From the NCBI GenBank assembly GCA_001632425.1, contig KV425595.1:157036-221035 (forward strand): a stretch of 64,000 bases of DNA, written 5' to 3'. This stretch comes from Neolentinus lepideus HHB14362 ss-1. Lineage: Eukaryota > Basidiomycota > Agaricomycetes > Gloeophyllales > Gloeophyllaceae. The position numbers and the translations under genes were made by a program. This document shows, in pieces, positions 35,131 to 46,900 of the stretch (position 1 is the first letter of the stretch; each line of letters begins with the position of its first letter). The notes under the pieces were generated by a model. The model had not been told where the DNA came from. It did not search any database and was given only the letters and a program-made list of their open reading frames with translations.

Positions 35131-36864
35131 CTACGTCATCTTTTTGACAACCTCTTTGAGCATGTGCTCATAGATGGTACTGAGCGGTGGCCATATATCC
35201 AGGTGCGCTAGGACGTAGCCATGTGCGCATCTATCCTTCAAGGCACCCTCCAGCCTGCTTATGAAGTCACCCTCGGCTGGCGGCAGACCGTGGCGTTCGA
35301 CGAAGCATACTCTCTTCAGTTGGAGGAAGGCGAGGCGAGGAAAGAGTACTTTCATCTTTTTACTGCTTACCCCATCAGTGTTGGCCACAGGTACATCGAT
35401 GATATGGAGGGCTTGGGGCAGAACATCTGCAGCATATCCAGAGACTTGCAGTTTGGTGAGGTTGGCCATGCGATAGAACGTGTCCCTCCATGCATGTATT
35501 TTGTAGTCCTGAGACTCATTTACTCGAAGGTAGTCCACATTCGAGAGGGGTAACTGGCTGCACGCCATATCGACCAGCATCTCGATTGGTTTGATCCCTG
35601 TGAACGTCAATTGAAGATGCGGCTCGGGATCGCGGTTGTTCAACCCTGGTGATTCATGAGGTAGGATAGTTGACCAACCCGTGAGAACAATGCCAAAACA
35701 TCTGTCGCCTAGGTCCTTGCCAAGGGGTGATATGTCGAAACTCCTCAGGAACTTGGGAGTAAAGGTCTTGTATAACGCGGTGTTTATCGCCTGAAGATCT
35801 GTAATTTCGTCCTCAGGAGATAATGCTGGGCCATCGACGAATAGGTTAATCTCAATATCCTTCGGGAACTCCAGATGATTTAAAAGTGTCGCGCATGCTC
35901 CCAGGTGGCAGCCAACACGTAGGCGCTGAAGATATAACAACTTGGCATGGATGTTTGATGTTTCAGATTTCAACCGGAATTTGGCATCGTAGATGAGCAG
36001 GGTACATAGCAATGGTGTACTCTGAAGTAGATCCAGAAGATGCCCAATAGTATGTAACGTAGAGGGTGACCAAATCAGAGATGTGAGAGACGGGAGAAGT
36101 AACATCCGGAAGGAGACCAGCGAATAGCCTGTGACTTTGAGCTCCTGCAGCTGCGGGAGAGACAAAGTCGAAATGAAGGGAATTGATCCCACATACGTGC
36201 CAGACGGTTTTTCACAATCCACGACGTGCAACACACGCAGCTGGGTCGCATTTCGCGGCTGATTACAGTCACGGTTGAATGCCCGTAAGAAGGACTTCGG
36301 CGCAGTAAGAACAAGTTTCCGGATGCGATGCAGTTCTGAGACAATTAGCCTCATTATCTCGCGCGATTCCCTGCTGTCATGCATAACGTGCCAAACAATC
36401 GCCAAGGGGGCCTCCTTGGAACGAATAAGCATCTGTTTGAAACATTCCAGACTCGTCGTTACGATATCCGCCCACAAGCAAGGGTTTTGAATGGCCACTT
36501 GACGCCAGTGGTGGCTGACTTGAGCAATTCGGAACCGATATGCATACCAATGTGCTAAGCGTCGTTTGGGAGGAACCCAGCCGATGGGCTTCTCGATGGA
36601 GTTGGTTTCCATGTAAAATTTGAATATTTCGGCCAGTAGCTCTGGCGGAAGACGGGCAATGGGAACACGTGCATTTAAGCAGCGTTCGTATTGAGTAATT
36701 TGGACCTGAGATTCGTTCATCTTCGCTTTATGATCAGCAATCCTCTCCTTGATTTCGGAGTTTGTCAGCGCAGCGCCGACAGGCGGATACATGCTAGCAC
36801 AGAGTAGAAGCACTGAGACGAAAGATATTGTAGAGAGAGAGTAGACTCACTGGTTCATGCACAT
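35131..36864 (-). CDS. F-box protein with LRR-like tail
   Basis: A 14-base first exon (36864-36851, MCMNH) splices through a 57-base intron to one large exon (36793-35131), giving about 577 residues. A short coiled coil (NSEIKERIADHKAKMNESQV) precedes the F-box at about residues 50-100, ARLPPELLAEIFKFYMET followed by RIAQVSHHWRQVAIQNPCLW. The rest is leucine-rich, with repeated LRVLHVVD, LPQLQELKVTGY and LTKLQVSGY-like strands and no enzymatic motif. Such proteins bind Skp1 in SCF ubiquitin ligases and select substrates through the C-terminal part. They form large, rapidly changing families in Agaricomycetes. The gene is intact. Substrate unknown. Confidence 0.85.
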
Positions 36865-37345
36865 GGGTGATTGAGCAGAGTTGAATATCGTTGGTCAGTG
36901 ACTCCGTGATTGTGCGAGTTGTCACAGTTCACGTGATTGTGACTCGTGAGGGCCACGTGAACTCCATGCCTTCCGCGCGCCTTTGCTTTTTGCTCGAGCT
37001 CCACGCCCGCTCGGGTCGCTTTTGCAACGCGTCCCTTCCAATAAGATGCGCGAGGTGTATCCCGTATCTTTCCTGTAGCGGGTTCGCTGCCACCACATTG
37101 TGGCTCGCACCATATCAGCATCTCGCCGCACCAACCCTGCAGCTGCAGCCTTGTCACAATTTATATTTGAGCTGATTCCGGCTGCACAATGACAACCGAC
37201 GACATCCGGCGCTTCTCCAGTGAACTGAAGTTACCTTTATATATGTTAACGTTGGAGGAACCTACCAATGTAAGGCAGCACGTGATCTCAGATTGCACCA
37301 AGATTAGCTCGTGGTTCCCACACGTTTGATCTAGAGCTACGGTTC
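36865..37345. other. Intergenic, divergent
   Basis: Between the F-box gene start and the phosphotransferase-like relic. No gene or repeat recognised. Confidence 0.4.
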
Positions 37346-38126
37346 ATGGGGATCCTGCTCGGCTTGTGGCTCCTCTTCTCTCAAGGGATTCGGCTTCGCG
37401 CTTACCAGCTTCTGGTGCGCATAGGACTTCGTCTTTATGGCCGAACCGCATCGTTCAACTGCTTTCGCTTGCCCTTCAATCGTTACGCCAAGCGCAGCAT
37501 GTAACAGGACCTGTACCATCCCTGATCGATGCCATTCCATATTCCCTGTATCAACCAGATGGCGCGTTCATAGTTATGACACGCTTACCTGGAAAGCCAC
37601 TGGAGCTAGATCTCTGGGATATGTCACCGGAGCAACGATCACTGCTCGCGTCCGATCTCAAACGACTCTTTGACCAAATTCGCTCCATTCCTCCACCATC
37701 AAAAGGACCTAAAATTTGTGCAGTGGATGGTGGTCCTGTGTTGTGTTACCGAGTATGCGTGGATAGAGTTGGGCCTTTCGAGATAGAGGCGGATTTCTAT
37801 CAGTGGCTCTGCGATAGATTGGTGTTGGAGGAGAAGATCGTCTCAAAGCGCTTGCAAGACCTGTCCACACCAGGTCCCACCCGATTTGTCTGAACCACAA
37901 CGACCTCGCACCGCAGAACATCCTCGTGGATGAGAACGGCCGTTTGTCGGGCTTAGTAGACTGGGCAACGCTCTCGTGGTTTCCCTGGTACTGGGAGTGG
38001 ACGAGATCCTACTATACAAAAGAGGCGTATGAGCCTTGGAGGGCCTTGATGGACGACGTTTTTGGACGGTTTGAGGAGGAACTTGAGCTAGAGCAAGAGA
38101 TTTGGAAATATACCAGCATTTGGTGA
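37346..38126 (+). pseudogene. Broken aminoglycoside-phosphotransferase-like (APH) kinase gene
   Basis: Three blocks of a fungal APH-family kinase occur in order but in different frames. The first (37346-37501) ends in a TAA after LLVRIGLRLYGRT and FNCFRLPFNRYAKRS. The second (about 37500-37890) carries PSLIDAIPYSLYQPDGAFIV and MTRLPGKPLELDLWDM. The third, after a shift near 37885, has the catalytic-loop block LNHNDLAPQNILVDENGRLS with LVDW behind it. The N-lobe segment that should join blocks one and two is missing. The catalytic H-N-D and N are intact but cannot be expressed as one protein without unusual splicing. A tight 34-base intron at about 37845-37878 would join blocks two and three but is shorter than any other intron here. 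Confidence 0.65.
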
Positions 38127-38877
38127 CAGCGGGTCACTTCCGTCTCGACTACCTGTGTCGCTCCAATCTCGATACGTCTGCTGTATCCTCTGTCTATTGG
38201 TTTCCCTTCAGATATCTATCCTATTAGTATACGGTAAGCGTAACACCGCGTCTTCTATGTCCGTTCGAACGCCATCCAAATTGAAGCCTTCGGTCAGTGA
38301 CAGGGAGACATACCGTTAACTCGGAGATTTGTTTGACATTTCTGCAGGAGAAACACTCTCTTATTAGCGATGTCAACAATGTGAGGTGCAGTGACCCGTT
38401 GTCCAGGAGAAATTAGGAGTATATCGTTCGTTCTCTGCCCTATTTACGCAGACGGATAGCGCGACTTATTCATGGCCTGCCGCAAGCGTATTGTTGCCCG
38501 GCGCCTACGAGAGACGCTCTCCTTCCGCTGGCGATGCTTCCATACCAGCGTCAGCTAGTCTCGACATTACCACATTCTGATATATTACCTGCTGGAGGAC
38601 GGCGAGGCAGCAACGAGATGACCCGCTGAAGTGACACTTACGCTGGCTATGCTCGGAGTAGCAGGTCTGGAATCGCAGTATGGGGAATTCTGCGCCGCGT
38701 AGAATCCGTCTATATTTGAGAGGGTGTCCTATAATACATTTTGTGTGTTCGCCAGCCGAGTAAGTCGTGTCACGTCATAGTTCTTATAAGATCTGTCAGT
38801 GCAGCACTAAGAAGCTAGATGACGCGACGTACTCATTAATCCAACGTAGTCTTTATTATTTGGGTTCCCACCCGGCT
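38127..38877. other. Intergenic
   Basis: Between the APH relic and the 3' end of MET8. No gene, repeat or RNA recognised. Confidence 0.4.
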
Positions 38878-39849
38878 CTATCGCCTCGCTCTTCCCAAAA
38901 GCGCCAGACCAGACACCAACGCACCTACGATAAACGCGCCCACAACAGGCGCAACCTCGGCTAAACTGATACCCTTGATTTCGTCCGCAGTCGCCTTTGC
39001 ATGGCCATTCTGTGCATGACCGTTGGCCTTGGGTGCCTTGTCACCTATGACCTCGTTCGGCCCGGGAACAACACCCTTCTCCCAACCTCCATCTACTAGC
39101 GCAGCCATCATCTCGTTATCTAGACATGCGAGGTCCTCCATAGACCATTTACCGCAGAGGTCGACCATCCACCGCATGCGTCTCTTGGACAACGGGCCAC
39201 CTAGCAAAAGTTATAGAATGTAGGATAACAAGGGAAAGTTCGTCCGAAGCTCACCGACGCCAGGCGCCCTCTCTTTGATCTTCTCCCTCAGCTTCCCTAC
39301 ATTCTCAATCGCGTCCGCTGTCTCCGGCGGTATGACACTCTCGATCCTCTTTCTAATCAAGTTTGCCAGCTTGGGACTCTTCCCGTTCGTCGACACCAGA
39401 ATCTGCAGCGCCCCCGAGCGGACCTGCGAGCCAAAGTAGAAATTGCACAACGCTGGGATGTCGGCGGCGTTAATGGGGATACGAAGGTCGTGACACAGTC
39501 CTGCAATACGTTGAGACTCGCGATATGAGTCAATTGCTGTAAACACCATCGCCACATATTTTGGCGAAGGGTTGTTCGAGTGGGAATCTATGGGGTCGAG
39601 GAGTAAGTCGGAGTCTTGGAATTCGCGGTTGTGCCATGTTATCCGTTCGGGCAGAAGGTCAAGGAGTTCTCGCGTTAGAGGATGTAGAGGGGCAGGTGCG
39701 ACGAGGGTGACGTTGGCGTCGGCAACGAGGACAGATTCGAGACGGCCAGATGCGACATCGCCGCCGCCGACGATGAGGACGCGTTTGTTAGTAAGTTGCC
39801 ATGCGATGAGGAGGGAGCCTCCGTGCAGGCTTGTAGGGTCGGGCGCCAT
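38878..39849 (-). CDS. MET8: Sirohaem synthase Met8 (precorrin-2 dehydrogenase/ferrochelatase) with C-terminal membrane segment
   Basis: Two exons, 39849-39255 and 39200-38878, phase-1 intron, about 323 coding triplets minus the stop. The NAD-binding Rossmann motif is RVLIVGGGDVASGRLESVL. The enzyme core continues with VTLVAPAP, INAADIPALCNFYFGSQVRS, LQILVSTNGKSPKLANLIRK and a helical end GGPLSKRRMRWMVDLCGKW. Met8 oxidises precorrin-2 to sirohydrochlorin and inserts iron, making sirohaem for sulfite and nitrite reductases. Unusual here is the extra tail after VIGDKAPKANGH: an alanine/glycine hydrophobic helix, APVVGAFIVGALVSGLALLG, ending RARR. Yeast Met8 is soluble and ends earlier, so this looks like a tail anchor or a lineage-specific extension. 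Confidence 0.85.
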
Positions 39850-39997
39850 CGTATGCGACGGTGACGAGGTAATAAGTTGGATTTTGAATGGGCCCGTCGT
39901 TGTGCGCGACGACCTTGGCGAAGGAACTCGACGATCGCTAGGACCGGATTATTTTTAGCACATTAAACCCTGATGCATCTCGTCGGCCCGACATGGA
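39850..39997. other. MET8 upstream region
   Basis: Short 5' flank; no element recognised. Confidence 0.3.
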
Positions 39998-40295
39998 AGA
40001 TGTGGCTGTACATCTCCTGTTCATTCACGGCGTACTCAGTGGCGCAATCATTTTCATGCTCTCCAAATGTGCGCAGCGTGTTACACTTCATTTTTTGATC
40101 CAATGATTTGATATAGGATGTTTCCAAATACTGTCAAAATTTAGTATTAACATTAGTGTAAGAAAATGAGAATTAATTTGAAAGGATGACTCGATGAAAT
40201 CTGGATGTAGTAAGTGAACCAGTGCTGGCTATTATCCGCGACCGACGTCCAGTCACTCGCAGTTCAACAGACATTCTATGCATGCTGTGGTATAG
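39998..40295. repeat. Direct repeat, left copy (tandem duplication)
   Basis: About 300 bp matches 41221-41528 along its length with substitutions and small indels, beginning gatgtggctgtacatctcct and ending with acattctatgcatgct. It lies downstream of the family gene at 40647. The two copies mark a tandem duplication of roughly 1.2 kb. Confidence 0.75.
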
Positions 40296-40345
40296 ATCAA
40301 CAGTCATCAAGTTGTCATCATCATGAATGGAATGGGCAATAGCCG

Positions 40346-40640
40346 TCAGTAATGGTCATAAGGCAAGGCGGACAGATAGCTTGAAGGCCCTCTCCAGGAA
40401 TAGTGCGGTCGCGTCGGGATTACGGTCATGATCTCATTCCAGAGACTCCTGCTCCGGTTCCTGTTCAGCACCTCGTACCATTGCTGACATATGTGCCCTA
40501 TCTTCATCCAGGAGAGGGAGGAAAGTCCACGGACGGCGGCGGCTGTTGGCAACAGCAAGTACGAGAATGTTGTCGAGGATCTCGAGGGGAAGGACCTTGA
40601 TAGAGGCAGATGCGTGATTGATGTAGATGACCATGATATC
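40346..40640 (-). pseudogene. F-box fragment with frameshift
   Basis: Reading minus-strand, SIKVLPLEILDNILVLAVAN is a good F-box start. The expected second half, SWMKIGHICQQWYEVLNRN followed by SLWNEIM, is found in another frame, so a one-base shift near 40510 breaks the domain. No LRR tail follows; the frame ends at 40346. It lies immediately downstream of the family gene on the same strand and has no partner in the second duplication unit. Confidence 0.55.
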
Positions 40641-40646
40641 TTGCCT

Positions 40647-41200
40647 CTACGGGTTGCGCGACTCCTCTCCTTCATCACCTGTTCCCCGCACACTGGACCT
40701 CTGGTTCTGCGGCGCAGAACCCGACTTTCGTACTTGTATTGCCCCTCTCCGCCATACCCTCAGCATTCTGAGGTTGATGAACATCTGCGGGTTCTGCGAC
40801 TCCGCCACTGGTTTCCCTATAGGAAGGCGATGTTGAGATGTCATGGCAGCGACCATGTCGCGCGTCCGACGCAGTTTGGCTCGGAGCCGGATTACTAGCT
40901 GCTGGAATGGTGAGGGCCGTCGACTGTGCAACTCTAGTAGGAACTGACACTCTGCGAGCTCGTTCTCCAGGAAATGGGAGCCGTTCACCATCACCCAGTC
41001 GAACGTTGGATCCCGCTGCTGTCCTTCCTGGTCCGTCTCCCGCACGCTGTACCTCTGGTTCCATGACGCAGGGCCAGTAATCTGACGAATCATTCAATAT
41101 CCAGCTCCAGATGACATTCCTCATTAGATGGAACTCACTGCACCAGGACAACCCTGTTGTTCTCAGTCAGTTGACTGAGCCAAGTTGGGTCTTGTTTCTA
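40647..41200 (-). CDS. Small unrecognised family, copy 1 (disturbed)
   Basis: The minus-strand exon from 41081 begins ITGPASWNQRYSVRETDQEG and continues WVMVNGSHFLENELAECQFL, LHSRRPSPFQQL, VIRLRAKLRR. It is homologous to the copies at 42462 and 48248. Oddities: one base is lost before the first donor (GTGCA|GTGAGT, so exon 1 SQLTENNRVVL is out of phase), and the second donor is absent so the intron reads through. A partial second repeat, GSAPQNQRSSVRGTGDEG, resembles the start of exon 2. The 5' end is not determined. Probably no longer makes the ancestral protein. Function of the family unknown. Confidence 0.5.
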
Positions 41201-41220
41201 TCCGCTCCTCGAGGAGGCAG

Positions 41221-41528
41221 AGATGTGGCTGTACATCTCCTGTTCACTTACGGCGAACTCGGTGACTCGGACACACAATCATCCTCATACTCTCGAAACG
41301 TGCGCAGCATCTCACATTTCATGTTTTGATCAAATGATTTGGTATAGCACATTTTTATTTAAATATTCCCAAAATGTAATATCAGCACTAGTGCAAGATG
41401 ACGAGAATCAATTTGAAAGGATATCTCGAGCAATCTGGATGTAGTGAGTGAATCAGCGCTAATTGTCGCAACCGACACTCAGTCACTCGCAATTCCATGG
41501 ACATTCTATGCATGCTATGGCATAGAAT
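41221..41528. repeat. Direct repeat, right copy (tandem duplication)
   Basis: Partner of 39998-40295. A further short shared piece, ggaatgggcaatagccgt, occurs at 40330 and 41721. The two right-copy pieces are separated by about 190 bp of inserted sequence, so this unit has been interrupted. Confidence 0.75.
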
Positions 41529-42461
41529 CGAGGGGTCCGAGTTGCCGTCGTGGTCCACGAAGCTTCTGGCTGGCGAAAGATTTGGCTATGAACTGGGATA
41601 GCCTGCGATGTGGCAGATGATTCTCTTCGTCGACACTATGGTCACGGACTTCGTGATTGTGGCATCCGTATGGCATCCGTATGGCTCGCTCGAGTGACTA
41701 AACTGATCGGTATCATGGGTGGAATGGGCAATAGCCGTGAGTAATCAATGTCTGGACTTGGAGAGTGTTTCCAGCACAACGAGGGCCATGTGATTTTTGA
41801 ATCGGGGTCAGGAAGATGTGTCAGAACATCCAAGCTGAGTTGTCATAATTCGGGCTTTTTGTTCCCGGCGCCGCTTCGCATTCTGCGTCATCCTGGGCCC
41901 GTGTAGAACTAACCACTCCGGACAACTACAGATCCATCGTATTCAGGGCTTCGTACGCGCAACCACTGCGAGATTTGATCCCGAGACGTCGAGTTTCTGG
42001 TTGACCGGATTGAATACGAACCTTGCGCGATCGGAATCGGGGCGTGGCGGCTGTTGCTTCATGAGGGATGCCACCACCGCCTGGCATGGGGCTCGAAGGA
42101 CTGCGTTATACCTTGATTCGTGGTCGGGTCGTGTCAGACCTCTATAGACTGGACTGTAGGGATTGGATAAAGCGATGCGCAAATAATTCCCTCAACTCCG
42201 TCCTTTGCCGTGTACGCCCCGTCTCCCGCCTGCGGTATCGTAGACTAGGTCATCCTCCACAATGCTTGTCACCGCCTCAATGGACTAGTGAGGTCCCTGG
42301 CTGTCTTTCAGAACAGCGGGTGCATCTCAAAGAATGACCTGCATTGCCGTTGCACGCAACACTGAGTGTCTCCGGGATGCGACGATGAACAAACTTTGCA
42401 CGCCCTGGTCTTCTAGAGTAGATGAACCCCGGATCCGGCCACACCCTTGGCATTCGAACCT
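41529..42461. other. Unassigned sequence inside second duplication unit
   Basis: Sequence without a recognisable gene between the right flank repeat and copy 2. It has no counterpart in the first unit. Confidence 0.35.
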
Positions 42462-42895
42462 CTATGGGTTGCGCGACTTCATGCCCAGCGTCCCTATGCG
42501 AAGACGACGTTAGGATGTGGCTCGCGACAGCATCGGCGGACCTATCACTTACGTTGTGGGTAATTCATCCAATGCAGCTTGGCTCGAAGCCAGATCACTA
42601 GCCTCTGGAATGGTGAGGGTCGCCGACTGCGCGATTCCAGTAGGAACTGACACTCTACGAGCTCCTCTTCCAGAGGATGGGAGCCGTTCACCATCACCCA
42701 TCCTTCCTCCGGGTCCAGTTGCTCTCCTCCATGTTCTGTGCCCCTCACTCTCGACGCAGGGCCCGTGATCTGATGAAGCATTCGATATTCAGCTCCAGGT
42801 GACATTCCTGACAGATGGAACTCACCTCCTCCAGGACAGCCCTGTCATTCTCAGTCAGTTGACTGAGCCGAGTTGGGCTGAGCTCTGACTAAGTC
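42462..42895 (-). CDS. Small unrecognised family, copy 2
   Basis: Exon 2 is 42769-42553, 217 bases, exactly the length of exon 2 in the copy at 48248. It reads ITGPASRVRGTEHGGEQLDP, WVMVNGSHPLEEELVECQFL and ESRSRRPSPFQRLVIWLRAK. Exon 1 ends at 42826 (RLSQLTENDRAVLEE) with a phase-0 donor. Exon 3 (42493-42462) gives only about ten residues, ending SRNP and a stop where copy 3 continues. No clear ATG is seen upstream of exon 1, so its 5' end and expression are uncertain. Charged, soluble, no known domain. Confidence 0.5.
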
Positions 42896-43981
42896 CCTAG
42901 GTGGGTGCACTGTAATAGTTTCATGGTCCTGCAGTCTGGCTCGCTCAGTGGCATATAGCAGAGGCCCTTCCTTCATTTTAACGAGGTGAGAATGTCAATG
43001 GTGAGGTGTTTAGAGTGTTGGGGCCGAATGGTTGGGAGAATCTTGTTATCTTTCGTCGGTCATCCTCGCAGCCTTATATACACCCGGTGGCATAGTGAGC
43101 CCAACCATCTGTTGCGTCTTGCATGCCCAGAGAAATGTGGTGAGTGATCTGTGGCTCTGGTATTGTCTTGAGCCACAGACGACGCTGGCCGTGTCTCGGC
43201 AGCGTATTAGGTCGACGGCATCTGCTTCTTCAAACACTTTGCACTGTCAAAGTTTAAGACAGGCTTCGATTCACTGGTTGGGAGGTGTCACCGGCCACTA
43301 CTGGCGCTCTCGGAGATGCTGAGCAGACACAAGATATATATTGTGCCCGTCTCAATATCACTCTGAAAGATCATGAAGTACTGCGAACAGTACCTTGAAT
43401 AATTCAATGATGAGATGTAATTATGGCACATTCGCGATTACGAGCATTTACTGTCTCTGGCTTTGACCGTGTCTGTAAAATATAGCGAGTAATGGGCGAT
43501 AGTTGCCATTGATTATCCTTCCAAGCCTGGATCTGCGCTGCATTGCATCAACGACTGGGTAATGTGCTTAAGCTCGGTCCAAAGTATTCACAGCGTGAGA
43601 CTTTGTTCACCTGCCAAATCTGGAAATATGACTACTTGTTATGGAAATCTTCGGTAACGCCGACATATTGTCCTTTGACAATTCCCCTCGCCCTTCAGCT
43701 TCACGATATATATGGGTCGATCTTTGAATGATATTATTCCTTTTTTCCTCTCGCCGCACTCGGAGTTTCTGACTCTCCTTCTCCTACAGGCTACCTGCGT
43801 ATGTCCACGTCAAATCCTCAAGTCTGTGAATAATGTTGTTCACCCATTGCGAAACAGCATATACATGTCCTGTCGTTTGCCTAACCTTGCAGGTAGTACT
43901 AGTGACTAGTAGTCATTACATAATTCGTTGTAGAGTCGGTATATAGATGGTTCCCACGCCTGCTACCTTCTAACCTGCACC
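42896..43981. other. Intergenic; promoter of glucosidase II gene
   Basis: No gene recognised. A TATATAG lies about 45 bp before the glucosidase start (near 43939). Confidence 0.4.
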
Positions 43982-46900
43982 ATGGTGCGCCCTATCGTGT
44001 TATTATTCCTGCTATGCGTCCCTTCATCTTTTGCTGTAAAGACCTCGGATTTCAAGACTTGCGCACAGGCTGGGTTCTGTCGCAGAGGGCGTGCCTTAGC
44101 CTCCAGAGCTCAGGATAATGCATCCTGGAAGTCCCCGTACTCGGTTGACTCTTCTAGTATCTCTGTGGCACCCGACCAGGCCTTATTTACCGCTGGAGTA
44201 AAATCCTCTTTATACCCTGACATCAAATTCAGCTTGGATGTGCGGATACACGATGATGGCGTTGTGCGGGTCCGGATGGACGAAGTGGACGGTCTGAGGA
44301 AGCGGTATGACGAGGCGGCGTCGTGGGCTCTCATAGCCGAACCGAAGTTGAGTCGCGAGATAACTTGGACAGTGGGCAATAAGGACGTTCGCGCGATCTA
44401 TGGTGCTAAGAAGGAGAACGAGGTCGTGGTGAACCTCGAGCCTCTTCGCATCAGTCTGCTGCGAAACGGGAAGGAGCAGGTGGTCTTGAATGGGCGGGGA
44501 CTACTGCACATGGAGCACTTCAGGACTAAGGAGATCCCCAGACCGGAGGATACGCCAGAGGAGGGCTTGGACGAAGACGACGTGCAAGTTGTCATGCAAG
44601 TCAAGCCTACTGCTTGGTTCGAAGGTGAAACGGAAGATGGGTATTGGGAAGAATCGTTTGGGAGCAACACGGATTCGAAACCCAAAGGTAAGTATGCTTA
44701 CCCACGTGTCTCTGGCTTGTCTCTGACACCCCTTGTAGGGCCCGAATCGCACTCTCTCGATATCACGTTCCCCAACCACGGCCATGTGTACGGGATCCCG
44801 CAGCACGCCACTCGTCTCGACCTGCCTACGACAACAGGAGAGAACGCTACATACTCGGATCCCTATCGTCTATGGAACTCGGACGTGTTCGAGTACCTCG
44901 CGTCATCACCCATGTCACTTTACGGTTCAATTCCCGTCATGCATGCGCACTCGGCTGAATCTACCGTCGCCATTTTCAACGCTGTCGCCTCGGAAACGTG
45001 GATTGATGTCGACCACCCGACTACGAAATCCTCCAGCACCCACTGGATATCTGAGTCGGGTATCCTGGACGTGTTTCTCATGCCCGGCCCCAACCCTGAC
45101 GAGATCTTCAAACAGTACACGCGCCTCACTGGCACGCCTGCTCTTCCTGCGCACTGGGCCCTCGGGCACCACCAGTGTCGGTGGAATTACATCAGCTCGG
45201 ACGATATCCGATCTGTCCAGAAACGCTTCGACGAGCATGATATGCCCGTGGACGTATTCTGGCTTGATATTGAGTATGCGGAGGAGCACAAATACTTTAT
45301 TTGGGACAAGAAGACTTTTCCTGACCCGGTTGATATGACGCGCGATGTTGAAGCACTCGGTCGTAAGGTAGGAGGTAACGAGTCATTGTGTGGACATTCC
45401 TTCATGACTTCCGCAGATGGTCGTCATCATCGACCCACACTTGAAGCGGACGGCGAATTATCCTGTTTACAAAGAAGCGTCGGACCTTGGTGTGCTTGTC
45501 AAGTCGAAGAGCGGTGACGCTGAATATGAAGGGTGGTGCTGGAGTGGTAGCAGTGCATGGATCGACTTCTTCAATCCTGGTGCGTGGGAGTGGTGGAAGG
45601 GTCTCTTCAAGACTACGAGTCAAGGTGACAAGTGGTCGTGGGTCGAGAGTACTGAAAACACTTACATCTGGAATGACATGAACGAGGTTTGCTTCCATAT
45701 CCCCTTCAAACATAGGGTCCTTGCTGATGTACATCGCAGCCGTCCGTATTCAACGGTCCTGAAATCAGTATGCCAAGAGATAACATCCATTACGGAGGCT
45801 GGGAACATCGGGACATACATAACATCAATGGAATGCTCTTGGTCGGTTCAGCGGATTCATCACGATCTCAGATGTAGTTGCTCATACGCACTCCTCAGCC
45901 TAACTTGACATCCCAAGCTCTTGTTGCTCGTTCCGACCCACCCAAGCGTCCATTCGTCTTGACGCGCTCGTTTTACGCTGGTTCTCAACGCTTTGGTGCC
46001 ATGTGGACGGGCGACAACCTCGGCACTTGGGACCACATGGCCGTTGGTATCTATATGGTCCTTGCTAACGGTATTGCCGGGATGACTTTCGGTGGATGTT
46101 AGTAGTTCATCCCCCTTCATTGGCAAGAAATTGACTGACTCTCCGATTTCTCACTCAGCTGATATCGGCGGCTTCTTCGGCAACCCCGAGCCCGAGATGC
46201 TTGTAAGGTGGTACCAAGTTGGGGCGTTCAACCCCTTCTTCAGGGCCCACGCCCATCTCGATACAAAGCGGAGGGAGCCGTACCTGCTTGATGAGCCCTA
46301 CCGAGGGATGCTGCGAGATATCCTTCGCTTGAGGTACACGATGCTGCCTATTTGGTACACTGCTTTCCATGACGCAAGTATCTATGGCATTCCTATTCTG
46401 AGGCCAGTACACGAATCTATTCATTTCCTGATGATGTGCTGATGTGGACAATGTTATTATAGGCCTCATTATGTCGTCTTCCCCCGCGACGAGGCTGGTT
46501 TCAGTCTCGATGATCAATACTTCATTGGTGGATCGGGGTTATTGGTTAAGCCTATCGTCCACAAGGATGTTACTGAGATCGATGTCTACATCGCCGAAGA
46601 CCAGGTAACTTAGTCCATGACCTACGGTCCACAAGATTACATGCTGATTTTAAATCTTTGCTAGGTTTACTACAACTACTTCTCGCACGTTGCGTACCGA
46701 GGATCCGCCAAAGGCAAGCACGTGACCGTTCCTGCAGCGTTACACGAGATTCCTCTACTTATCCGTGGCGGTTCGATCCTGCCAACGCGCGAGCGACCGA
46801 GGAGATCTTCTCCTCTCATGAAGCGTGACCCCTTCACGCTGCGCGTCGCGCTTGATAAGACAGGCTACGCGAAGGGCCAACTGTACCTCGACGATGGTGA

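Noticed and set aside
45838..45900. A 36-base intron in glucosidase II
   Set aside because: A later acceptor (ctcctcag before CCTAACTTG) gives a normal 57-base intron and joins directly to the conserved [10 protein letters not shown] segment.
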